Assembly (NCBI GenBank): GCA_023399055.1
Contig: JAEWQV010000027.1
Coordinates: 372,001 to 436,000 of the forward strand
Length of the DNA: 64,000 nucleotides
Direction: 5' to 3'
Origin: Bacillota bacterium
Lineage (GTDB): Bacteria > Bacillota > Clostridia > Lachnospirales > Lachnospiraceae
The notes beneath the pieces are model-generated. The model ran no database searches. It was not told the DNA's origin and worked only from the letters and a program-made list of their open reading frames with translations. Positions 44,714-52,910 of this stretch are shown piece by piece (position 1 is the stretch's first letter; every line of letters begins with the position of its first letter). The position numbers were made by a program, and so were the translations under genes.

Positions 44714-45970
44714 ATGACAAATATACAGCAATTATCCAATCATATAACAGTTATTACAGAAAAACTACCATATTTAAAAAGTGCATCCTTTGGTGTGTGG
44801 GTTAAAGTTGGGTCCGTGAACGAGAATGATAAGAATAATGGTATTGCCCATATGATAGAACATATGCTTTTTAAAGGAACTAAATCTCGTACTGCAAAGC
44901 AAATTGCAGACGAAATGGCTAAAATTGGCGGTAACATGAATGCGTTTACGAGCAAAGAGTGTACCTCATATTATTCAACAACACTAAGTGAACATTTACC
45001 TATTGCAATTGATATCATTTCAGATATGTTGACAAACTCTCTAATCGATGAAAAGTCTCTGAAAAAGGAAAAGGGAGTAATCATTGAAGAGATTAATATG
45101 TATGATGATTCTCCGGAGGATTTGGTACATGAAATGCTACAGCAAAGAGTGTGGAAAAATCATCCCTTGGGTTATTTGATTTCGGGTACAAAAAAAGTAG
45201 TTCGAAGTGTAACCAGAGAACAGATTTTAGATTTTATGGATACCTATTATGTTGGAGAGAACATGGTAATATCCTTGGCTGGTAGCTTTGATGAAAAAGA
45301 GATGATTGCCCTTTTGGAAGAAAAATTCTCTGCTATTAAAGCACGATCAGAAAGAAAGGGGTTTGTAGTAGAGGCTCCAACTTATAATCAGGTGATTTGT
45401 AAAAAAGATAAGGATATCGAGCAGCTGCATTGTAATATTGCCTTTGACAGTATTTCTTATTTGTCCAATGAACGTTATATATTGACGATACTTAATTCAA
45501 TCCTTGGAGGCAGTATTAATTCAAGACTCTTCCAAAAAATTAGAGAAAACAGCGGATTAACCTACTCCATCTATTCTTATGGTAGCTCGTATCGGGACAC
45601 AGGACTCTTTCATATCTATGCAGCTATGAATCCTTCACAGACAGAAACGGTAATAAAAAAGATTAAACAGATTTTGAATGATTTGAAGAAAAATGGTGTA
45701 TTAGCAGAAGAACTTTCAATGACAAAAGAACAAATTAAAACAGAATTAATTCTTGGTAGTGAAAGCGCAAAGAGTAGAATGAATTCCAACGGTAAGTCAA
45801 TGATTAATCGAGGTAAAATAGTTTCTATTGAGGAGGTTCTTTCTGGGATTGAAAGCGTTACCCTTGAAGCTGTTCATGATTTTGCAAAGCGTTATTTTGA
45901 CTTATCTAAGGCATCCATATCTCTAGTAGGGAATCTCAAAGAAATTGATTTAAAGAAAATTACACTCTAA
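44714..45970 (+). CDS. M16-family zinc peptidase (MPP/YmxG-like)
   Basis: Inverzincin-type metallopeptidase, cytoplasmic, 418 residues. The zinc site HMIEH is at residues 46-50 and the distal Glu is in 'GVIIEEINMYDDSPEDLVHE'. The second domain contains 'GGSINSRLFQKIRENSGLTY', the conserved R/Y motif. Homologues are usually encoded near pnp, as in Bacillus (pnpA-ylxY-mlpA), which fits the gene order here. ATG 44714 is favoured because GGGAGGG (44701-44707) precedes it and follows the longer in-frame ATG at 44684. Confidence 0.94.
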   Translation: MTNIQQLSNHITVITEKLPYLKSASFGVWVKVGSVNENDKNNGIAHMIEHMLFKGTKSRTAKQIADEMAKIGGNMNAFTSKECTSYYSTTLSEHLPIAIDIISDMLTNSLIDEKSLKKEKGVIIEEINMYDDSPEDLVHEMLQQRVWKNHPLGYLISGTKKVVRSVTREQILDFMDTYYVGENMVISLAGSFDEKEMIALLEEKFSAIKARSERKGFVVEAPTYNQVICKKDKDIEQLHCNIAFDSISYLSNERYILTILNSILGGSINSRLFQKIRENSGLTYSIYSYGSSYRDTGLFHIYAAMNPSQTETVIKKIKQILNDLKKNGVLAEELSMTKEQIKTELILGSESAKSRMNSNGKSMINRGKIVSIEEVLSGIESVTLEAVHDFAKRYFDLSKASISLVGNLKEIDLKKITL

Positions 45971-45999
45971 TATATTTGTTTAAATTAGGATAGATTATA

Positions 46000-46103
46000 A
46001 AATAGAAAGAAATAGAAATAGAAATAGAAATACAAATAGAAATAGAAATACAAATAGAAAACAAATAAAAATAGAAATAAAAAAATAAATAGAAATAAAA
46101 AAT
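46000..46103 (+). repeat. hexanucleotide microsatellite (AAATAG/AAATAC)
   Basis: About 100 bp of imperfect tandem six-base units, mainly AAATAG with some AAATAC and decayed copies, between the M16 gene and the AIM24-like gene. Purine-rich on the + strand. Confidence 0.85.
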
Positions 46104-46199
46104 GAGATATAACACAGGAATAGAACAGGAATAGAAACAAGATTCAAAAGAGAGTGAGTAATTAGGATACAATTAGTAGAGTTTGAAAGGAGATCGAAT

Positions 46200-46880
46200 A
46201 TGAAATATGAAATCGTAGGAGAACCGTTACCGGTGGTAACCTGTTATGTAAATCCAGGTGAAACTTTATTAACAGAAAGAGGCTCAATGAGTTGGATGAG
46301 CCCAAATATGAAGATGGAAACCTCAACAAATGGCGGAATTGGAAAAGCATTAGGAAGAATGTTTTCAGGAGATTCCTTGTTTCAAAACCGTTATACGGCA
46401 ATGGGTGGTGAAGGCATGATAGCTTTTGCATCCAGTTTTCCAGGCTCCATCCGTGCACTCAACATTTCACCTGGTAATGGAATGATCGTACAGAAGTCAG
46501 CGTTCTTAGCTTCAGAATCAAGTGTGGAATTATCCTTGCATTTTCAAAAGCGTTTAGGAGCTGGTTTATTTGGTGGTGAAGGTTTTATTATGCAAAGACT
46601 TTCTGGTCATGGTACAGCGTTTATTGAAATCGATGGTTATGCCATGGAATACAATTTGCTACCTGGGCAGCAGATGATTTTAGATACGGGTTATCTAGCG
46701 GCAATGGAAGAAAGCTGTTCCATAGATATTCATACAGTTCCTGGGGTTAAGAATATGCTGTTAGGCGGCGAAGGCATCTTTAATACTGTTATTACTGGAC
46801 CAGGAAAGATAATCTTACAAACAATGCCTGTAAGTAGTGTGGCTGCAACTTTACGTCCATTCTTCCCATCAGCAAAATAA
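46200..46880 (+). CDS. AIM24/TIGR00266-family protein
   Basis: 226-residue all-beta protein of the AIM24 (mitochondrial biogenesis, bacterial homologues) family; biochemical role unknown. Recognisable features: 'YVNPGETLLTERGSMSWMSP' near the N-terminus, a glycine-rich 'GEGMIAFASSFPGSIRALNI', 'FLASESSVELSLHFQKRLGA', 'GEGFIMQRLSGHGTAFIEID' and 'GPGKIILQTMP' close to the C-terminus. No signal or membrane segments. GAAAGGAG lies before the ATG. It may be read with the M16 gene or from an unrecognised promoter beyond the microsatellite. Confidence 0.88.
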   Translation: MKYEIVGEPLPVVTCYVNPGETLLTERGSMSWMSPNMKMETSTNGGIGKALGRMFSGDSLFQNRYTAMGGEGMIAFASSFPGSIRALNISPGNGMIVQKSAFLASESSVELSLHFQKRLGAGLFGGEGFIMQRLSGHGTAFIEIDGYAMEYNLLPGQQMILDTGYLAAMEESCSIDIHTVPGVKNMLLGGEGIFNTVITGPGKIILQTMPVSSVAATLRPFFPSAK

Positions 46881-46893
46881 GAAACGAATAAAT

Positions 46894-46941
46894 GAAAACC
46901 ATTGCAGGTAAAAGATATTATAACTTACAATGGTTTTCTTA
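46894..46941 (+). terminator. terminator of the AIM24-like gene
   Basis: GAAAACCATTG (46894-46904) pairs perfectly with CAATGGTTTTC (46928-46938), with inner GTAA/TTAC pairing. The rest to 47095 shows no clear feature. Confidence 0.8.
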
Positions 46942-47107
46942 TGTTAAAGAGTTTATTTCATTACGACTTCATTGAAAACCACTTTTCAGTGATTAAGTCT
47001 TTTAATTTTATGTGTTGCAACTTAATGTTGCGCAGCTTCTAGCTCGAATTGGTAGAGTGAACCGTTTTAAATGCTATGATTAAATCATTAATAAAAGGAG
47101 GTTTAAT

Positions 47108-47524
47108 ATGACATTAGGTGAAAAGTTACTCTTTCTAAGAAAAGCTAAAAGTCTCTCCCAAGAGCAGCTTGCATCAGAAATTACAGTATCCAGACAAGCA
47201 ATTTCTAAATGGGAATTGGGGGAGTCTTTGCCCGATACAGAAAATATAAAGCAGATAATGAAAATATTTGATGTTACTGCTGATTTTTTACTCAATGATG
47301 AAATTGACATACCTATTACAAAAAGTGTTAATGAGGAAACTGAGGAAGATGTGGCTTTTTTATTGCTGAAGAACGAATTAAAGGATGATTCTGATAAATT
47401 AGCTTTGAGAATGTATGAAAGTCAGCTGAAAGGAAAAAGTCATTCTAAGTGGTTCTGGTTACTACAGACATTTGCTATTTTTGTTTTTGTACTTATTGGA
47501 ATCTATTATTTATACCTTCGCTAG
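47108..47524 (+). CDS. XRE-family regulator with C-terminal membrane helix
   Basis: 138 residues: a Cro/C1-type helix-turn-helix at ~3-60 ('LSQEQLASEITVSRQAISKW', then 'ELGESLPDTENIKQIMKIFD'), a hydrophilic middle, and one transmembrane helix near the C-terminus (~113-136, 'WFWLLQTFAIFVFVLIGIYY'). Membrane-tethered XRE regulators of this shape are frequent in Firmicutes and may respond to envelope signals; targets are unknown. AAAAGGAGG precedes the ATG. Monocistronic with a terminator. Confidence 0.9.
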   Translation: MTLGEKLLFLRKAKSLSQEQLASEITVSRQAISKWELGESLPDTENIKQIMKIFDVTADFLLNDEIDIPITKSVNEETEEDVAFLLLKNELKDDSDKLALRMYESQLKGKSHSKWFWLLQTFAIFVFVLIGIYYLYLR

Positions 47525-47544
47525 TATGAAAAATAGTAAATCAG

Positions 47545-47600
47545 TCAACGCCCCAACCCTAGGTGTATTAGGAGTTGGTGTGTTGATTTTATCTTATTTT
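47545..47600 (+). terminator. terminator of the XRE gene
   Basis: TCAACGCCCCAAC pairs (two wobbles) with GTTGGTGTGTTGA, followed by TTTTATCTTATTTTATTT. Confidence 0.75.
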
Positions 47601-47643
47601 ATTTAATTATTTTTGTTTAAGAATTTAATGTAATAATTGTTAC

Positions 47644-47671
47644 TTGACAAAGAAGAGTGGAATGCTATAAT
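47644..47671 (+). promoter_or_regulatory. promoter of thrS
   Basis: TTGACA (47644-47649), 16-bp spacer, TATAAT (47666-47671). Confidence 0.8.
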
Positions 47672-47689
47672 TGGAATATATAATGAATG

Positions 47690-47930
47690 TAAAACGTAGA
47701 TGAGACGAGTAATATGTCGAACCTTTGCAGAGAGAGATATGATTTGGTGGAAGTATCTTATAGGATAGCATATGAAGACTACCTCAGAGTGACCCTAATC
47801 CGGTCCGGTGATTCCGTTATCAATCAGAATGAAGTGGGTATATTACCAAAAAGGGTGGAACCGCGACGTAGAAGCTACGCTCGTCCCTTTCGATTACAAG
47901 GGTTAATCGAAAGCGAGGAGTTTTTTTATG
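47690..47930 (+). promoter_or_regulatory. T-box leader controlling thrS
   Basis: The conserved T-box AGGGTGGAACCGCG is at 47852-47865. The terminator pairs CTCG..TTTCGATT (from 47880) with AATCGAAA.CGAG (to 47917), followed by seven T residues (47921-47927). In Stem I a GGTG sits near 47744, and ACT-ACC at 47778-47783 offers a threonine specifier in either register. Uncharged tRNA-Thr would favour read-through. Confidence 0.92.
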
Positions 47931-47990
47931 CGCTTTAACTCTTGTAATTAATTTATACAATCCGTATTTATGAAAGGAAAGGTGTTCAAT

Positions 47991-49952
47991 TTGAAGATTA
48001 CATTAAAAGATGGATCAGTAAAAGAGTACGACAAGTCAATGACCGTGTATGAAATTGCAAGCGATATTAGTGAAGGCTTAGCAAGAATGGCTTGCGCAGG
48101 TGAATTAAATGGCAAAGTGGTAGACCTAAGAACTTTGGTGGAGAGTGACAGCGATTTAAATATATTAACCTTCAACGATGAAGGTGGGAGAGGTGCATAT
48201 CGTCATACAACTTCACATGTGCTTGCACAGGCAGTGAAGAGATTATATCCCGATGCAAAACTCGCAATCGGACCTTCCATTGATACAGGTTTTTATTATG
48301 ATTTCGATGTTCCATCTCTTGACAGAGCAGCTCTTGATGAGTTAGAGAAGGAAATGAAGAAAATCATTAAAGAAGGTGCGGAATTAACCCGCTTTACCCT
48401 TCCTCGTGCGGAAGCAATTGCATTAATGCTGGATAAAGGCGAGCCTTACAAGATTGAATTGATTGAGGATCTTCCAGAAGATGCAGAACTTTCCTTCTAT
48501 CAGATGGGTGATTTTGTTGATCTTTGTGCTGGACCTCACTTAATGAGTACAAAGAATATTAAAGCGATTAAGTTAATCTCTTCTTCAGGTGCTTACTGGA
48601 GAGGTTCTGAGAAGAACAAGATGCTTACCAGAGTATATGGTACAGCTTATACAAAGAATGCTGACCTTGATGAATATCTTGCTCATCTTGAAGATATCAA
48701 GAAGCGCGATCACAATAAACTTGGACGTGAGATGGGTATTTTTACAACCGTTGATGTTATTGGACAGGGACTTCCGCTATTAATGCCGAATGGTACCAAG
48801 ATCATCCAAACCATGCAAAGATGGATTGAAGATGAGGAAGAAAGACGTGGTTATGTTAGAACGAAGACTCCATTGATGGCAAAGAGCGATTTATATAAAA
48901 TTTCCGGACACTGGGATCATTATAAAGCAGGGATGTTTGTACTTGGTGATGAGAAGGTGGATAAGGAAGTATTTGCACTTCGACCAATGACCTGTCCATT
49001 CCAGTACTATGTTTATAAAGCAAGTCAAAAATCCTATAGAGATTTGCCTCTTCGTTATGGCGAAACCTCAACCCTATTCCGTAATGAGGATTCTGGTGAA
49101 ATGCATGGTCTTACTCGTGTTCGTCAGTTTACGATTTCCGAAGGTCACTTAATCGTGAGACCAGATCAGATGGATGAAGAGTTCAAGGGTTGTCTTGATT
49201 TAGCTAGATACTGTCTTAAGACACTTGGCTTAGAAGAAGATGTAACCTATCGTCTTTCTAAGTGGGATCCAAATAATAAGGAGAAATATATTGGTACTGC
49301 AGAGGTTTGGGAAGAAACGCAAGGCAGAATTCGTAACGTATTAAATGAACTTGGAATTGACTTTAAGGAAGAAGAAGGCGAAGCTGCTTTCTACGGACCT
49401 AAGGTAGATATTCAAGCAAAGAATGTATACGGTAAAGAAGATACCATGATTACTATCCAGTGGGATGCTTTAATTGCTGAGCAATTCGACATGTATTATG
49501 TAGACCAGAATGGTGAGAAGGTTCGTCCTTATATTATTCATAGAACAAGTATGGGTTGCTATGAGAGAACGCTCGCTTGGTTAATCGAGAAATATGCAGG
49601 GCAGTTCCCTACATGGTTATGCCCAGAACAAGTTCGTGTATTACCTATCTCTGAGAAATATCATGACTATGCGAAAAAGGTGAAAGAAGAACTTGCAAAT
49701 AATAATATCCTAGTAACCGTTGATGAAAGAGCTGAAAAGATCGGTTATAAGATCAGAGAAGCAAGACTTGATCGTGTTCCTTACCTTTTGGTAGTAGGAC
49801 AAAAGGAAGAGGAAGAAGGCAAGGTATCCGTTCGTAGCCGTTACCTGGGCGATGAAGGTCAGAAATCATTGGATACTTTTGTAAATGAAATCTGTAAGGA
49901 AATCAGAACTAAGGAAATTAGAAAAATTGAAGTTGTAGAGAATGAAAAATAA
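47991..49952 (+). CDS. thrS: threonyl-tRNA synthetase
   Basis: Class II synthetase charging tRNA-Thr, with editing. Domains in 653 residues: TGS (1-~60), the SAD editing domain with 'HTTSHVLAQA' and 'DLCAGPHL', catalytic core with motif 1, 'LRPMTCPFQYYVYK' zinc/motif region, motif 2 'TLFRNEDSGEMHGLTRVRQF', motif 3 'YERTLAWLIEKYAG', and the anticodon-binding domain ('CPEQVRVLPISEKY'). TTG 47991 is proposed as start because AAAGGAAAGGTG (47973-47984) lies inside the longer ATG 47970 frame and is well spaced for it. Expression is under the T-box. Confidence 0.97.
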   Translation: MKITLKDGSVKEYDKSMTVYEIASDISEGLARMACAGELNGKVVDLRTLVESDSDLNILTFNDEGGRGAYRHTTSHVLAQAVKRLYPDAKLAIGPSIDTGFYYDFDVPSLDRAALDELEKEMKKIIKEGAELTRFTLPRAEAIALMLDKGEPYKIELIEDLPEDAELSFYQMGDFVDLCAGPHLMSTKNIKAIKLISSSGAYWRGSEKNKMLTRVYGTAYTKNADLDEYLAHLEDIKKRDHNKLGREMGIFTTVDVIGQGLPLLMPNGTKIIQTMQRWIEDEEERRGYVRTKTPLMAKSDLYKISGHWDHYKAGMFVLGDEKVDKEVFALRPMTCPFQYYVYKASQKSYRDLPLRYGETSTLFRNEDSGEMHGLTRVRQFTISEGHLIVRPDQMDEEFKGCLDLARYCLKTLGLEEDVTYRLSKWDPNNKEKYIGTAEVWEETQGRIRNVLNELGIDFKEEEGEAAFYGPKVDIQAKNVYGKEDTMITIQWDALIAEQFDMYYVDQNGEKVRPYIIHRTSMGCYERTLAWLIEKYAGQFPTWLCPEQVRVLPISEKYHDYAKKVKEELANNNILVTVDERAEKIGYKIREARLDRVPYLLVVGQKEEEEGKVSVRSRYLGDEGQKSLDTFVNEICKEIRTKEIRKIEVVENEK

Positions 49953-49962
49953 GATTTAACGG

Positions 49963-50012
49963 AAAAAGCTGATATATTCCTGGGAGAAGCCTAGAATATA
50001 TCAGCTTTTTTA
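49963..50012 (+). terminator. terminator of thrS
   Basis: AAAAAGCTGATATATTC (49963-49979) pairs perfectly over 17 bp with GAATATATCAGCTTTTT (49994-50010). Confidence 0.93.
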
Positions 50013-50051
50013 TGCCTTGGAAAATCAATTGTATAAAATTAAATTTTGTTA

Positions 50052-50090
50052 TTGACAAATAACCTATTTGTAACTATAATAGTAACAAAT
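50052..50090 (+). promoter_or_regulatory. consensus promoter with embedded operators (FMN reductase)
   Basis: TTGACA (50052-50057), exact 17-bp spacer, TATAAT (50075-50080). ACAAATA-ACC-TATTTGT (50055-50071) is a perfect inverted repeat in the spacer, and ATTTGT (50066-50071)/ACAAAT (50085-50090) flank a near-palindrome over the -10 box. A leader hairpin, AAAGTGCCTT with AAGGCATTTT (50159-50190), follows. Confidence 0.75.
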
Positions 50091-50257
50091 AGAGATAAAC
50101 CAAATAAATCAAAAAGATTTTAAAGGTTATAAGTAGCTTTATTTTTATACAATAGGAGAAAGTGCCTTGTAAGTATCAGGAAGGCATTTTAAATTATATT
50201 TTATCCTGTAATAGATAATAACTATGTAAAATCAATTTAATTCAAGGAGGAACTATT

Positions 50258-50806
50258 ATGAGCAAGAAAACAATTGGAATTATCGTAGGTAGTTTAAGAA
50301 AAGGATCTTTTAATAAGTCAGTTGCAAATTATGTGGCATCCATACTCCCAGAAGGATATGAGGCTAAGTTTATTGACCTAAATGGTATCGATATGTTTAA
50401 CGAAGATTTAGAAGGTAATCCCCCTGAATCCTGGACTCGCTTAAGAGAAGAAGTAAAGTCTTCGGATGCATATCTCTTCTTTACACCGGAATATAACCGT
50501 TCAGTACCAGCAGCACTTAAAAATGCTTTGGATGTTGCCTCTAGACCTTATGGACAAAGCGTTTGGTCCGGCAAACCTGCTGGAATTGTAAGTGTTTCCA
50601 TGGGAGGCATCGCTGGCTTCGGTGCAAATCATCACCTTAGACAGACCCTTACCTTCCTGGATGTTTATCCTCTACAGCAACCAGAGGCATATATTGGTAA
50701 TGTGATGGGATTGCTTGATGAAAGTGGTAATCTTGTAAATGAGGGTACTCAAAATTTCCTTAAAACGTATGTAGCTGCATTTGCTAATTGGGTTGAAAAA
50801 TTCTAA
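50258..50806 (+). CDS. NAD(P)H-dependent FMN reductase
   Basis: Flavodoxin-fold reductase of the ChrR/azoreductase-like family, acting on quinones, azo compounds or flavin. 182 residues with the FMN phosphate loop 'GSLRKGSFNKSVA' (residues ~11-23), 'FFTPEYNRSVPAALKNALD' (the PEYN/S..LKNA family motif) and 'KPAGIVSVSMGGIAGFGA'. AAGGAGG precedes the start. The promoter with inverted repeats suggests control by a MarR/HxlR-type redox repressor, shared with the pirin gene next to it. Precise substrate unknown. Confidence 0.92.
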   Translation: MSKKTIGIIVGSLRKGSFNKSVANYVASILPEGYEAKFIDLNGIDMFNEDLEGNPPESWTRLREEVKSSDAYLFFTPEYNRSVPAALKNALDVASRPYGQSVWSGKPAGIVSVSMGGIAGFGANHHLRQTLTFLDVYPLQQPEAYIGNVMGLLDESGNLVNEGTQNFLKTYVAAFANWVEKF

Positions 50807-50956
50807 TAGTTGCGTTAAAGAGTATATGGCTGTTGAAAAGGGCTAATAGGTTTAGAGAATAGGGAGAATATATCTTCCACACAGATTGAAGACATCTTAG
50901 TTATTTTAAATGGCTCTATCGGACATAAAAGTTCGTTTTACCATGTAAAATAACTA

Positions 50957-50971
50957 ATTTGTCTTACAAAT
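50957..50971 (+). promoter_or_regulatory. possible operator upstream of the pirin gene
   Basis: ATTTGT-CTT-ACAAAT is a perfect inverted repeat with a 3-nt spacer, using the same TTTGT/ACAAA half-sites as the FMN reductase promoter at 50055-50090. It lies just before the ribosome binding site. Confidence 0.5.
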
Positions 50972-50988
50972 AGTAGAAAGGAGATAGC

Positions 50989-52029
50989 TTGGAATCAAAT
51001 ATTATAAAGAGTGGAAAACTTGGATTTCAATTGCAGGTATTATCCCCATACATTATTGGCTTCCATCACAAGGATAGATTTCCAGCCGGAAACGGAAAAA
51101 TGGAGCCCATTTCCTACATTAGCACACGAATCAAAGGGAATGACTTTCGGGAGGATGTGCCTTATCGTATGTATCATGGGGAGCGGATTCCGGGTTTTCC
51201 CTATCATCCGCATAGAGGATTTGAAACAGTTACGGTTGTCATAAAAGGAATGATAGATCATGCTGACGGACTTTCTCTGGCTGGTCGATATGGTGACGGA
51301 GATGTACAATGGATGACGGCAGGAAAAGGTTTGCAACACTCTGAAATGTTTCCCGTACTTGATAGGGAGAATGAAAATTTGCTGGAGTTATTTCAAATAT
51401 GGGTTAACTTACCTAAGAAAAGTAAATTTGTTGATCCTCATTATAAAATGCTTTGGAACGAAAATATTCCTGTGATAACCCAGAAGGATGAGAATGGATA
51501 CGAGACCTCTATAAAAATTATAAACGGAGCATATAAAGATATAACCTATCTGGATGCAAACCCAGATTCCTGGGCTCATGAACCAAATAACCACGTAAAT
51601 ATTTGGCTCATTGAAATGGAGCCTAATGCTGTAATTGTGCTGCCAGGTATCTCATCAACTCTTAACCGCGGACTATACTGTTATGAAGGCGATTCCTTTC
51701 AGATAGAGGAACAGGTATTGCCGGGCAGATCCTATGCTTTTCTGAAAGGAGACCGGGATACTAGAATCGTCAATGGAGCCACAACTTCTAGATTATTACT
51801 ATTAGATGGAGAACCAATTAATGAACCGGTGGTTGCATATGGTCCCTTTGTAATGAATACAGAAGAAGAGATAGAACAGGCTTATCGAGACTACCAGCGA
51901 ACCGGGTTCGGGGGTTGGCCCTGGTCTAGTGACGAACCAGTTCATCCCGCAGACAAAGGGCGCTTTGCCCTTTATCCAGACGAAAAAATGGAATATCCGC
52001 CCAAAGCTTGTGGGGGATTGCAAAAGTAG
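50989..52029 (+). CDS. pirin-family protein
   Basis: Bicupin metalloprotein; some bacterial pirins have quercetinase activity or regulate metabolism. The 346-residue protein has the N-terminal pirin metal site 'HPHRGFETVTVVIKGMIDHAD' split as HPHRGFETVT and later 'GKGLQHSEMFP', giving the three His and Glu ligands. The C-terminal cupin is intact ('AYGPFVMNTEEEIEQAYRDY') with an extension beyond usual ~290 residues ending 'GRFALYPDEKMEYPPKACGG'. It starts with TTG; AAAGGAG lies 8 nt upstream. Possibly co-regulated with the reductase upstream. Confidence 0.9.
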   Translation: MESNIIKSGKLGFQLQVLSPYIIGFHHKDRFPAGNGKMEPISYISTRIKGNDFREDVPYRMYHGERIPGFPYHPHRGFETVTVVIKGMIDHADGLSLAGRYGDGDVQWMTAGKGLQHSEMFPVLDRENENLLELFQIWVNLPKKSKFVDPHYKMLWNENIPVITQKDENGYETSIKIINGAYKDITYLDANPDSWAHEPNNHVNIWLIEMEPNAVIVLPGISSTLNRGLYCYEGDSFQIEEQVLPGRSYAFLKGDRDTRIVNGATTSRLLLLDGEPINEPVVAYGPFVMNTEEEIEQAYRDYQRTGFGGWPWSSDEPVHPADKGRFALYPDEKMEYPPKACGGLQK

Positions 52030-52046
52030 GATAATTATAGATCAAT

Positions 52047-52080
52047 AATAAAACGCCACAGTAATAAGTGGCGTTTTATT
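52047..52080 (+). terminator. terminator of the pirin gene
   Basis: AATAAAACGCCAC pairs perfectly with GTGGCGTTTTATT (13 bp, short loop). Confidence 0.9.
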
Positions 52081-52259
52081 ATGTGTTGGAAGATTACATT
52101 TCGTTATAATAGCATAGAAACTATTTGGCAACTCTACGGAGGGTAGATTGCAATGTCATTGATTAAGAGCTACAATTATTTCATTAATCTAAACGAACTT
52201 AAATGGCAAAGCAGATATTGTCATTGATAATTTGTATAATGAAAATGGATGGTGAAATA

Positions 52260-52592
52260 ATGGAAAGAAACACAAGGAAGGCTTTGAAGGATGCTTATAA
52301 AAATAGATTGCGAATTGGTGGTATTTATCGCATAAGCTGTAATAATAATTCAAGCAATTGGGTACGCGCATCAATGGATTTACAGGGTATTAAAAATAGA
52401 TTTTTATTCTCTGTATCGTCCAATACTTGTCCGGATAAATCAATGTTCCAGGAATGGAATCAATTTGGTGCAGGTGCTTTTTCCTTCGAGATACTGGAGG
52501 AAATACAGCAAAAGGAAACACAAACAGAACAGGAATTTTCAGAAGAAATAAACACCTTATTGGAACTGTGGAACGAAAAGGAAAAGGATTAG
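52260..52592 (+). CDS. GIY-YIG nuclease family-like small protein
   Basis: 110-residue protein resembling the GIY-YIG-type proteins of Firmicutes: 'RIGGIYRISCNNNSSNWVRA' (GIY present, YIG degenerated to WVR), 'GIKNRFLFSV', 'MFQEWNQFGAGAFSFEILEE' and a Glu-rich C-terminal helix ending 'TLLELWNEKEKD'. The second half of the motif is not canonical, so nuclease activity is uncertain. ATG 52260 has GGATGGTG upstream; longer in-frame starts exist at 52203 and 52245. DUF2087 gene starts 18 nt after its stop. Confidence 0.7.
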   Translation: MERNTRKALKDAYKNRLRIGGIYRISCNNNSSNWVRASMDLQGIKNRFLFSVSSNTCPDKSMFQEWNQFGAGAFSFEILEEIQQKETQTEQEFSEEINTLLELWNEKEKD

Positions 52593-52610
52593 TCAAAGGA
52601 GCTGGTAATA

Positions 52611-52895
52611 ATGCAACAGACAATAGATATCAGTAGCTTTCTTGATACGGAAGGAAAAATTACTCAACTATCGCAAAAAACTAAAAAGAGGTTAGCAACG
52701 CTTTCCTATCTAGCAGAAAAATTTGAGATTGGACGAAATTATACCGAAAAAGAGGTAAACACTATTTGTGAAAATTGGCATACCTTTGGAGATTATTTCA
52801 TATTAAGGCGTGAACTAGTAGATAATGAGTTATTACTTCGAGAGTTAGATGGGTCACGCTATTGGAGACCGGAGTCTGAGATAATGCCTCATTAG
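52611..52895 (+). CDS. DUF2087 domain protein (regulator-like)
   Basis: 94-residue protein matching the DUF2087 pattern: 'FLDTEGKITQLSQKTKKRLA', 'LSYLAEKFEIGRNYTEKEVN', 'FGDYFILRRELVDNELLLRE' and the end 'LDGSRYWRPES'. In other bacteria this domain is found alone or behind ArsR-type helix-turn-helix domains, so it probably binds nucleic acid or a partner. AAAGGAG precedes the start. It is between the GIY-YIG-like gene (18 nt) and the XRE fusion gene (15 nt), so the three look like one operon. Confidence 0.82.
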   Translation: MQQTIDISSFLDTEGKITQLSQKTKKRLATLSYLAEKFEIGRNYTEKEVNTICENWHTFGDYFILRRELVDNELLLRELDGSRYWRPESEIMPH

Positions 52896-52910
52896 ATTTA
52901 TGGAGGTTAA

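Noticed and set aside
46000..46103. Possible CRISPR-like array
   Set aside because: The units are 6 bp without spacers; it is a microsatellite.
47714..47938. 74-aa frame upstream of thrS
   Set aside because: It lies completely within the T-box leader and covers the T-box and terminator.
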